DNA from: CAZNYG01 sp964577205
Lineage (GTDB): Bacteria; Elusimicrobiota; Endomicrobiia; Endomicrobiales; CAIRNS01
Reading direction: 5' to 3'
Length of the DNA: 64,000 nucleotides
Assembly (NCBI GenBank): GCA_964577205.1
Contig: CAZNYG010000001.1
Location: 1 to 64,000, forward strand
A model generated the notes under the pieces. The model was not told where the DNA came from, ran no database searches, and worked only from the letters and a program-made list of their open reading frames with translations. Below are positions 45,506 through 53,900 of the stretch, piece after piece. Both the position numbers and the translations under genes were made by a program. Every line of letters begins with the position of its first letter. Within the stretch, counting starts at the first letter, position 1.

Positions 45506-46243
45506 TCAGATGGAACCCCGTGCAGTGGCTCCGCCGTCCGTTGTCCTGATGATGTTTATCTCTATGCGGCGGTTATAGCTTCTGTGCTCGTCGGTATCGT
45601 TAGGGTACAGCGGGCGGAACTCCCCGTAGCCGGCCGCGGCAAAACGGCCCGGAGAAACGCCTTCTTTACGGATCATGTAATCGATCACCGCGAGCGCCCT
45701 GCTCTGGGAAAGCTCCCAGTTCGAACGGTATTTCCCCCGCGTGCCGCGGATGGGCACGTTATCGGTATGGCCTTCGACGACCACCTCGTTATTGAGCCCC
45801 TTGATGATCGTGGCCACCTCATGCAGGATCATGCGGGAATCGGACCGCAATGCAGCCTGCCCGGAAGCGAACAATACCGGGGTATTGAGGGATATCCTTA
45901 TGTTCTCCGTGTCCATACTGACGGTGATGTACCTTGCCAGGTTCTTCTTTGCCAGGGCATCGTCGAATTTCAGGACCGCCTGCTGTGTTCTTTCAAGGTC
46001 CTGCACTTCAGTCAGCAGATCGCTGCGGACCTTGCCTCCCATCTCTTTCTGTATTGAAACGATAATATTAGAGTAACGCTGTTCCATCCTCGAAGAATAA
46101 GCGAACGCGAACATTATCAGGAACAAAACCATGAGAACGGTCATGAAATCGGCGTACGGAACGATCCACAGTTCGTTCGTGTCCGTTTTCCTGGAACGGT
46201 TTTCATACCGGAACTCATTATCTCTGCCTGAAAAACGGTACAT
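45506..46243 (-). CDS. motB: MotB/OmpA-family stator protein (second copy)
   Basis: A 245-residue inner membrane protein with one helix and a periplasmic OmpA-like peptidoglycan-binding domain. The proton-path aspartate is D32 in VPYADFMTVLMVL, the same number as in Escherichia coli MotB. The OmpA domain (residues ~120-240) has VEGHTDNVPIRG and SNWELSQSRA. The start lies one base after the first motB. Together with MotA it should form an ion-driven stator. Its N-terminus is more typical of flagellar MotB than the upstream paralogue. Confidence 0.9.
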   Translation of the reverse strand: MYRFSGRDNEFRYENRSRKTDTNELWIVPYADFMTVLMVLFLIMFAFAYSSRMEQRYSNIIVSIQKEMGGKVRSDLLTEVQDLERTQQAVLKFDDALAKKNLARYITVSMDTENIRISLNTPVLFASGQAALRSDSRMILHEVATIIKGLNNEVVVEGHTDNVPIRGTRGKYRSNWELSQSRALAVIDYMIRKEGVSPGRFAAAGYGEFRPLYPNDTDEHRSYNRRIEINIIRTTDGGATARGSI

Positions 46244-46244
46244 G

Positions 46245-46913
46245 TTATCCTTTCGGTTTAATCAGGTTTATCTCGATGCGCCGATTGACCGCCTTGTTCG
46301 CTTCCGTATCGTTTGCTGCCTTGGGACGGAATTCTCCGTAGCCCAGGGCGGACAGGAGAAGCGGTGAAAGCCCTTCCCTGTCGGTAAGGTATTGTATTAC
46401 GCTGAACGCGCGAGCCGATGACAATTCCCAGTTGGAATCATACTGCCCGCCCGTTATAGGCACATTGTCCGTGTGCCCTTCCACGATCACCTTGCAGTTC
46501 ATCGCGCGCACGATATTGGCGATCTCATGGAGCGATTGCTGAGTCGAAGGTTTCAATACCGCGCTTCCCGAATCGAACAGTACAGGGCTCGGCAGTATTA
46601 TCTTGATGCGCCTCTCCGATATCTCGACATCCTTGAATTGCTTTTTGACCTCTTTTTCGATGCTTTTCTTTTTTTCCAGGCCTTTCTGGATATTCTCCAT
46701 CACCTGCTGCACTTGTCCCTTTTCCCCCGCGAAGGCTTCACGGAACGAGGCCGCGGCTATCGCGCGGTCGTTCTCGCTCAGCCACGTAAGCCCGTAAAGC
46801 ATGAGAAAAAAGATCATCAGGTTGGTGATCATGTCGGTATATATGATCATCCAGAGGGAATTGTTGTTCTGCTGGTTGTTTTCTTGAGCGCGGCCGTGCC
46901 GGAAGAACTCCAT
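46245..46913 (-). CDS. motB: MotB/OmpA-family stator protein (first copy)
   Basis: A 222-residue MotB paralogue. The membrane helix has D27 in IIYTDMITNLMIFFLM, and the C-terminal OmpA domain carries VEGHTDNVPITGG and SNWELSSARA. The polar, Asn/Gln-rich N-terminus differs from the downstream copy. The linker between helix and OmpA domain is rich in charged residues and may be a plug/coiled coil. It overlaps the motA stop (TAATG). The two MotB proteins may form mixed dimers, as MotB-type proteins act as dimers in stators. Confidence 0.88.
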   Translation of the reverse strand: MEFFRHGRAQENNQQNNNSLWMIIYTDMITNLMIFFLMLYGLTWLSENDRAIAAASFREAFAGEKGQVQQVMENIQKGLEKKKSIEKEVKKQFKDVEISERRIKIILPSPVLFDSGSAVLKPSTQQSLHEIANIVRAMNCKVIVEGHTDNVPITGGQYDSNWELSSARAFSVIQYLTDREGLSPLLLSALGYGEFRPKAANDTEANKAVNRRIEINLIKPKG

Positions 46914-47683
46914 TATTTACCCTTGGTTGTGCGCGCGCGCGCCTCGAGGAACGCCTGAAGTTTTTTATCTACTATGATCGGGATCTCGCCCGCCTGAATT
47001 GAAAGTATTCCTTCGATCATGACTTCCTTGACCAGAAGCTCGGAATCCGTGTGCGCGTCAAGCTTATTCGCGATGGGAAGGAATATGAAGTTGGCTGACG
47101 CGATGCCGTAGAACGTCCCGGTAACAGCGATCGCCATCGATGTGCCGAGGCTCTTCGGGTCCGAGATGCTGCGCAGCACCTGCACGACGCCAAGCAGCGT
47201 GGCTAGGAGCCCGAATATGGGAGAGTAGGTGCCCATTGACCTTATGACGTTGCTGAGCTGATAGTGACGTTTGCGGATGAACGTGATCTCCTTCTGCAGA
47301 TTGTCGCGGACCAGTTCGGGGCTGATACCGTCGATCACAAGATTTATGCCGTCCGCGAGGAATTTATCCCTGATCCCGTTCACTTCCGCCTGGAGCGAAT
47401 CGATGCCGTCGCGTTTCGCCTTTTCAGCGTAGCCCACAAGCAAGGAAATGACCTGTCCGGGTTCATAGCTCTTCCGGTAGAAAAGCACTATGGAGAGCGC
47501 GCGCGGCAGCCTGCGAAGGATATCCATCGGCGTTGATATGAGCATGGAAGCGAACGTCCCGCCGAACACGAGGACCGCGGCGTCGCGGTGCCACAGCAAA
47601 TGGCTTGTTCCGCCCCAGACCATGACGAGTAAAATCGATCCCGCTCCGAGCAACAGACCTATAATTGTGAGAATATCTATCAT
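46913..47683 (-). CDS. motA: MotA-family stator protein
   Basis: A 256-residue protein with four membrane helices and a large cytoplasmic loop. The proline-bearing helices YSPIFGLLATLLG and GTFYGIASANFIFLPIANKL match MotA/PomA. The cytoplasmic loop between helices 2 and 3 would contact a FliG-type rotor. I chose ATG 47683 with AGGAGG seven bases upstream; a TTG two codons earlier is less likely. It follows the FliF/FliG-like gene by ~50 bases. Confidence 0.92.
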   Translation of the reverse strand: MIDILTIIGLLLGAGSILLVMVWGGTSHLLWHRDAAVLVFGGTFASMLISTPMDILRRLPRALSIVLFYRKSYEPGQVISLLVGYAEKAKRDGIDSLQAEVNGIRDKFLADGINLVIDGISPELVRDNLQKEITFIRKRHYQLSNVIRSMGTYSPIFGLLATLLGVVQVLRSISDPKSLGTSMAIAVTGTFYGIASANFIFLPIANKLDAHTDSELLVKEVMIEGILSIQAGEIPIIVDKKLQAFLEARARTTKGK

Positions 47684-47734
47684 GAGCAAGCCTCCTGAAA
47701 AAAATGAAGATCGTAATCAGTCATTCACAGCGTG

Positions 47735-49201
47735 CTAAACGGCTTTTGAACCGTCGATATCACTGCCCGCGGACTTTTTTGACCGATCGACGATAATTTC
47801 ATTGTCTTTCTCGAGTTCCCTGACAATATTGACTATCATGCGCTGTTCCTCAAGGATACGCTTCTCGGGGATCTCGCCGAGAAGTTCTATCTGTTCGGTC
47901 AGCATTGCGCGGGCGCCTTCGGTAAGCGCTTCCATAACCTTCGAGCGTATTTCTTCCGAGGTCCCTTTAAGGGCCACGGCCAGCGAAACGCTGCGCCGCT
48001 GGGAAAGGCGTATGAGCTTCTGGACAGCCGACTTTTCAAGAATGACTAGGTCGTCGAAGAAGAACAGCGAATTCCTTAACTGCTCGGCCAGCATCGCGTT
48101 CTCTTTTTCCAGGGTCATGATGATGTTCTCCTGGGTATCGCGGTCAGAACGGTCCAGCAGGTTGACGAAATAGTCGAGGCCGCCGGACAGATAATCGATC
48201 TTCTGCCGGATCTCCTTCTCGACGCTTTCGACGGCGGCGGGATCCAGGAGCTTCGTTTCGGAGAGCGCCGAGGCGATCTGAGCCTGCTGACGGATATTCA
48301 GGGCTCCGAGCACCTGAGACGCGTACTCCGCGGGAATGAAATTGATGACGATCGCGACCTTTTCGATAGTATCCCTTTTCAGCAGATAGATGAGGTTCTT
48401 TATGTTGTCATCCGTAACGAAATCAAACCTTTTTGACGTTGTTTTAGATTCGTCGGTATTCTGCTGCTTTCTCCTTGACATGGTCAGATCCAGTTCTCCT
48501 GAGAGCAGCGACGATCCGAGGCCGCCGGCCTGTTCACTCTTTTTATCGTTGTCCCGCTTCATGTCCGCATCGACCTGCAACTGGGCCAGCGCCGTTGTGC
48601 GTTTGAAGAACGAACGCAGCGGCCCGAACAGGAAAGAGGTCAGAAGCAGTATCGCCAGCAGCCAGTAAAATCCGGTCTGGTACCTTTCCAGATAGTTGAG
48701 CCAGGTGATCGTGGGGCTCGCGAACGCGATCCGCTTCACGTTGACAGCGTCGTTCCTTATGGCGTCCAGGCCCAGCAGTTCGTATACTTCCTTTTTAATC
48801 TGTTCAACCGTCGCGTCGCTCGCTTTTTTATCCAGTGTCACAAGAACGACTATCTTTTTGATCGAAACTCCTTTAGAAGCCGAAACATTCGTGCTGAAAG
48901 GCACGTGCGAATAGGTGATGCCCGGAAGGTATTCTTCTTCCTGCATCTGCATGCCGGCGAAATCGCCGCGCTGGTTGGATATTTTTACCGATTCCGCTTC
49001 CAGATCAACGTTCGCGAGAACGACCATGTCCTTTGACCCGATGATCTTTTCTACGAGGCGTTCCGCGCGCTCCTGGATGGAACGCTCAAGGTTGAGTTTT
49101 TCATCCACAAGGCTCGCGTTCGCCGCCGCCGCGGCCAGGATCAACGAAGCGGCGAAAGAACCGGCCATCGCGAACAGCCACCTTTTAGCGTGATTCATCA
49201 T
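47735..49201 (-). CDS. FliF-FliG hybrid membrane rotor-like protein
   Basis: A 488-residue protein not matching any single flagellar family. Residues 1-29 are a signal peptide or N-terminal helix. Residues ~35-165 match the C-terminal periplasmic domain of FliF (ERAERLVEKIIGSKDMVV..., IKKIVVLVTLDKK). A helix at 175-198 is the FliF-type second membrane span. After a polar linker, residues ~262-475 match FliG middle and C-terminal domains: INFIPAEYASQVLGAL, FFFDDLVILEKSAVQ, and the torque region VALKGTSEEIRSKVMEAL. K412 is conserved in the torque helix region, R431 is shifted by one and E436 sits at a conserved acidic position. The FliF ring-building N-terminal domains and the FliG N-domain are missing. 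GGAGAGGG precedes the ATG. Confidence 0.85.
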   Translation of the reverse strand: MMNHAKRWLFAMAGSFAASLILAAAAANASLVDEKLNLERSIQERAERLVEKIIGSKDMVVLANVDLEAESVKISNQRGDFAGMQMQEEEYLPGITYSHVPFSTNVSASKGVSIKKIVVLVTLDKKASDATVEQIKKEVYELLGLDAIRNDAVNVKRIAFASPTITWLNYLERYQTGFYWLLAILLLTSFLFGPLRSFFKRTTALAQLQVDADMKRDNDKKSEQAGGLGSSLLSGELDLTMSRRKQQNTDESKTTSKRFDFVTDDNIKNLIYLLKRDTIEKVAIVINFIPAEYASQVLGALNIRQQAQIASALSETKLLDPAAVESVEKEIRQKIDYLSGGLDYFVNLLDRSDRDTQENIIMTLEKENAMLAEQLRNSLFFFDDLVILEKSAVQKLIRLSQRRSVSLAVALKGTSEEIRSKVMEALTEGARAMLTEQIELLGEIPEKRILEEQRMIVNIVRELEKDNEIIVDRSKKSAGSDIDGSKAV

Positions 49202-49312
49202 ACCCTCTCCTTGTCAGTAATAATTGATGGTTAATTGGCCTGCCAGCGGGGTGCCCTTGCTGCATCGTTTTAACCAGAGATCTCGGTTGGCCCGGGTGAT
49301 CGATCGTCCAGG
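49202..49312 (-). promoter_or_regulatory. Structured leader before the FliF-FliG hybrid gene
   Basis: This 111-base gap contains a possible outer stem GGTTAA/TTAACC (49229-49234 and 49270-49275) enclosing a CAGC...GCTG hairpin with a GGG/CCC upper stem. The gene-proximal end has the ribosome site. No clear promoter hexamers are seen, and it does not match a riboswitch class I know. Confidence 0.3.
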
Positions 49313-50974
49313 TTACTGCTGGGGCGGTATCTGCGGGGACGCGGCTTTTGAGCCTTTCATCTCAGCTTCGGTCTCGCTGATGAGACGGCGCAGCGTGGCA
49401 TCCGGTTTGATCTCAAGAGCGCGCTTCCAGCTCATGACCGCCTTGGCCTTTTCGCCAAGGGCGAAGAAGGCCGATCCAAGCCTCTTGAAGGCCATGTCAT
49501 TCCTCGGCTCAAGCACCAGGACTTCTTCGCAGAGGTCTATAACCTTCGCGTAATCTTTCTGCCTGAACGCTATAAGGGATTCGTACAGTTTCAGGTCGAC
49601 TACCGACATGCCGGATGCCGGTTTCGTGTACTCCGCTTTTATGCCTGTCTTTTCCTCAACGCGGGTCAGAAGACGCGCTATCGTAAAGTTGTCCGGTTCA
49701 GTTGAAAGCGCATAAGCGACCGTCTTGACAGATCCGTCGCCGTTGCCCTCAATGAAGTACGTTATGCCGCGGCGCAGAAGCTCGGAGGTCTTCCCGGCAG
49801 TTATGTTCTGAGGCACAATGGGAACGATCAGGTTCAGACGCTCTATGTAGATCGGGATGTCCGGATCGGTCGGGTCAAGTTTCTGGGCAAGAGTGAACTT
49901 GTCAAGGGACTGGGTGTACATCCCTCGTTTATAGAGGTCGATCGCGCTGCGGTAAGCCTCACGGAACTTTTCCTGAAGTTTTTCCTTTCTCGCCACTTCT
50001 TCCGCGCTGTCTTCCTTGCGGACCGGCTCAGCTATCTCCGCTATCTCCACGACAGCGGGTTTCTCCAGTTTCTTCCTTATCTCGGCGATCGTCATGCCGA
50101 ACTTGTAGTTGAACGAAACGCGGTGCGAGGGGCCGAGGTCATGTACCGCCATGGCGTAATCGAGCGCGTAAGGATGCAGGCCCAGCCCGAACCCCGCGGT
50201 AAGCTCTTCTTTATTGCGTCCCAGCCGGAGGCTGAGGAGTTTACTGATCCTGCTTTCAAGGCCCAGACAATAAAAATCGGACGCTTTGCCGTCGTTGAAC
50301 TTTCTTCCCATGTCGACCGCAAGGAGCAGTTTGTTGTCGTCCAGTATCTCATAGCCCGACCCGACGCGCACCGTGACCGGCAGTTTGTCGTCCGTATCAC
50401 CCATTGTCGCCGCGATTATATTCTGCAGGTTCATGCCAAGCGAAAGACGGTCGTTCGCTTGGTAATAAAGACCGGAATCGAAAGTAAGATTGTTTCGTGA
50501 ATATGTGTCGATACTGGCATTGACGTACTTGCCGCCGAAACCCCAGTACAGTTTCTCGTAAACCTGCATGCCATACGCGGCCGCCAGCGCCATCTGCTGG
50601 TCGGCGAAAGATCCCTGTTTTACGTTGTTGATATCCCGTTTTTCCGCTCCGCCGGAGTACAGGCGTATGAAACTCGCTCCGAGCGTCCCTTTCAACGAAG
50701 GCTGCACATAGCTCAGGAAACTGAAGGACGTCTCTTCCCACAGCATCGCGTGAAAAGCGCCGATCTCCTTCTGCTCAACTTTTCCCAGCGCTCCGGGGTT
50801 CCAGTATGGCGCGTAAACGTCCGTTGTCGTGGCGACGGCGGCATCGCCCATGCCCATGGCTCGAGCTCCCGCGCCCCAGGAAAGGAACGACCCGGGTTCA
50901 CCGGCGGCAAAACCGTTGGCGGCGTTCGACGCTATCAGTAAAAAAATGATGACAAGGGCTGATAATTTTTTCAT
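49313..50974 (-). CDS. PorV/PorQ-like outer membrane barrel with C-terminal TPRs
   Basis: A 553-residue outer membrane protein. Signal peptide residues 1-24 end at GFAAG. The barrel (~25-295) opens with the family's MGMGDAAVATTTDVYAPYWNPGAL pattern in short form (MGMGDAA, YWNPGAL). Residues ~320-545 are charged helices with tetratricopeptide-like repeats (FREAYRSAIDLYKRGMYTQS, AFKRLGSAFFALGEKAKAV). PorV proteins in type IX secretion escort cargo with C-terminal Ig-like signals. It lies 5 bases after the giant FlgD-Ig exoprotein and upstream of the motor genes, suggesting one transcription unit. Confidence 0.8.
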   Translation of the reverse strand: MKKLSALVIIFLLIASNAANGFAAGEPGSFLSWGAGARAMGMGDAAVATTTDVYAPYWNPGALGKVEQKEIGAFHAMLWEETSFSFLSYVQPSLKGTLGASFIRLYSGGAEKRDINNVKQGSFADQQMALAAAYGMQVYEKLYWGFGGKYVNASIDTYSRNNLTFDSGLYYQANDRLSLGMNLQNIIAATMGDTDDKLPVTVRVGSGYEILDDNKLLLAVDMGRKFNDGKASDFYCLGLESRISKLLSLRLGRNKEELTAGFGLGLHPYALDYAMAVHDLGPSHRVSFNYKFGMTIAEIRKKLEKPAVVEIAEIAEPVRKEDSAEEVARKEKLQEKFREAYRSAIDLYKRGMYTQSLDKFTLAQKLDPTDPDIPIYIERLNLIVPIVPQNITAGKTSELLRRGITYFIEGNGDGSVKTVAYALSTEPDNFTIARLLTRVEEKTGIKAEYTKPASGMSVVDLKLYESLIAFRQKDYAKVIDLCEEVLVLEPRNDMAFKRLGSAFFALGEKAKAVMSWKRALEIKPDATLRRLISETEAEMKGSKAASPQIPPQQ

Positions 50975-50979
50975 GGTTT

Positions 50980-53900
50980 TCAGTGTATAACCCCGATCTT
51001 CCAGCGTTTCTTGACCGTAGTGTCCGAGCTTCGAGTCTCCGTGTACAGTATATACATCCCCGCGGCAACCTTCCGTCCGTCACCGTCCGTGCCATCCCAG
51101 GCCACGCGGTTCTCACCTGCGGCGCCGTCATATTTCCATTCCCTGACCAGTCCGCCGAAAAGGTCGTATATCTTGAAACTTACCGTAGCGCTCTGGTTCA
51201 GCACGAACGCGATCGTTGCTGAACGGACGCGCGAATCGAACGGATTCGGATACGAACACAGATCGCTGATCAACTCGCCCGGAAGCCTGAGATAAGCCGC
51301 GTTCGACGACCCGGAATAACCGCTGTAGGCGCCCGCATAGTTCCTCGACCGTATCCTATAATAGAAGAACCTGCCGGAATCCGTGAATGAATCCTTTATC
51401 ACCCTGTATTCCGAAGCCGTCGTCGTCGCTATAGTTACCCAGGCAGGCGAAGTGTCCGCTCTTTCCTGAATTTCGTAATAGAGGACACCAGACACGTCTT
51501 CAGAAGAAGCGTCCCAGGATACCCAATAACTGACGGGGGTCGTGACCGCCTTTTCAACGGCCGCGTTTCGCTTCGGCGATGTATCCCTCGGCTCGCCCGG
51601 CGCGGTCGGCTCGGTCAGGTCAGCCTTGATCTCGCAGCAGGTAACGCGTTCGTAGCCGTTGCCGCTGATGGCCTTGACCCAGAAATAGTATGTCTGGTTG
51701 TGACGCATATTGATCTCCGACAGAAGAGCCGTCCTGTCCGTCGTGGACGACCACGCCGTGATATCGGGAACGTCTGTCGATGAGAAAACTCTGAAACTTG
51801 CCAGCGCGTACTGGGTCTGGGCGATCCCGCTGAGCGCGGCCGCATCCCAGCTGAAACTGATCTCGTTCGGGTTGCTGACGAAATAAGTGGTATGCCCGCC
51901 TGACGTCCTGCCGGAGGGCCATCCGATGTTCAGCGTGACCGCGGGCTGGCTCGGCGCTTCCTTGTTCAACAGGTTCATGAGGCTCGTGTAGTGATAGCCG
52001 AACTCATAAGCGCTGTCGCCGCCGGTGAACACGAGGTCAGTGTCCGCTATGCCCATACCGAGCGTCTTTGCCGGCGTAGCGTTCGTGTTGAGATCATAAC
52101 GGACGACAAAGGTTGCGCTTGAATCGTAAATAACGGGCGGCACCGCGAAGTTGACAGTCCCCTTTCCATTGCCAGCGAAAGTAGCCGTTCCAATCAAGAC
52201 TTCATCGGACGCGTTCCCGCTCCCGTCATCCGCCCGGTAGACCTTTATAAGACCTACATCGGAGACCGACCCGCTTCCAGCGTATTCAACGATCATTCGG
52301 ATCAGTGTGGCGCCGCAGTAGGCGTTCAATGTCATCCTCGACACGGCGACACCAGTTTCATCGACGCGAACCTCGGAAGGAGCCAGGCTGCTGAAGGCGC
52401 ATGACACTACATCGCGATAGTTGGTGATGGTTCCAGCGGGCGAAGTGAATGCCGAGTGTGTCGCAGAGACAATGTCGCTTCCCGCGAGGGTATAACCGTC
52501 GGTATCAACGTGAAGTGTGACCGTTCTTCCCGCGACCGCTCTTTTTGCTATCGTTACCGCGATGAAGTAGTTGACTCCGACTGAGGTTTTCGAGATCGAT
52601 TCAGGGGTCGGCAGGATAATGTCCGCCACGCTGCCTGAGAACACGGAAGCCCCGATAAGAGTATCGGCCGGCGGGTCATAAACGCCGTTCGCGTTCGTGT
52701 CGCGGTACAACTCAACGGCTGAAACATCGCTGTCGGCCGCGGTACCCGCTTCGGCCAGCCGTAGTTTCACCATGCTCACCTGTCCGCCGTCTTCGGACAC
52801 GTGCATGGGCAGCGGCATGATCAGCTTGTTAACGCTTTGCTGAATATCAAAATCCGGGATGCTTCCCAGCGGATCGACCGTAAGCGTGTCGAACGCCTGA
52901 ACGATCTTGATCTGGTTGGACGTAAATGTCCCGGTTGAACACGATAACCCGTTCGAACCGCCGGAATCTAGGCGGAACGATGTTGTCGAAACGCTGAAAG
53001 CAAGCCAGAAACGCGCGTCGCTTTCCGTTGTCCAGAAAGCAGCGTTCGGCGAAATGTCGACCGCGAGGAAATAGTAATTCGTAGTGTAATCGTTGATCGT
53101 CTGCGAAAGATTGAGGTATGCCGCGCCCGCGCTCAGCGCTCCGAACGCCGCCGAGCTGATCGGTACTCCTCCCGCGTCTTCAAAACTCGGGGTCGCGCTC
53201 GCGTACAGTTTGACGGCTTCGATGTCGCTGTCATTGTTGTTGACGCCCGTCCGCGAGACTATCAGTCTCGTCCACTCTGAATCGCCGCGGGCAGTTATCA
53301 TCGAAAAGCTCGAAACAAGCACGTTCCGCTGGCCCTGTTTTGCTTCCAGAGGAGATACGTTCGAAATGTTCATGTTTATAGTTACGGAACTGGGCACGAT
53401 CTCAACGGGGGTTATGACCGCCGGCAGGTTATTCGAGGCCAGCGGCACACCGGTAACGTTAAGGCAGACAGAATCAAAGCTGAACCCGATAGTTTTTCCT
53501 ATGACTGCATCGTTGGCCACGTCAACGGCCACGAAATAGGTAGCTTCGTTGGTCAGCGTGTTGGAGAACCCGTTGATAATGGCGAGGCCGTCCGTGCTGG
53601 GTATCGCGCTCCCGCCAAGTTTTTGATCGGAATCGTCAAGCACGCCGTTATTGTTCTTGTCGCGGTACAACTGGACCGCCGCTATATCCGTGTAAGACCC
53701 GGTCCCGCCCGCTATCCTGACGCTCAGCTGGCTGATCGTCGAACTGCCGCCGAACGCATTCTTCGTAGTCACTTTTACAGCCGACTGCTTCGTCCTTCTC
53801 TGGTACAACCTGGACGCGGTACCCTGCGCGTTTATGACAAGGCCGTTCCAGTTGACCGTAGAAGACTGTCCCTGCATCACGATCGCGCTCCAGGTAGAGC

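Noticed and set aside
49202..49312. A c-di-GMP riboswitch before the motor genes
   Set aside because: The leader lacks the conserved GEMM core sequences I would expect; only generic stems are seen.
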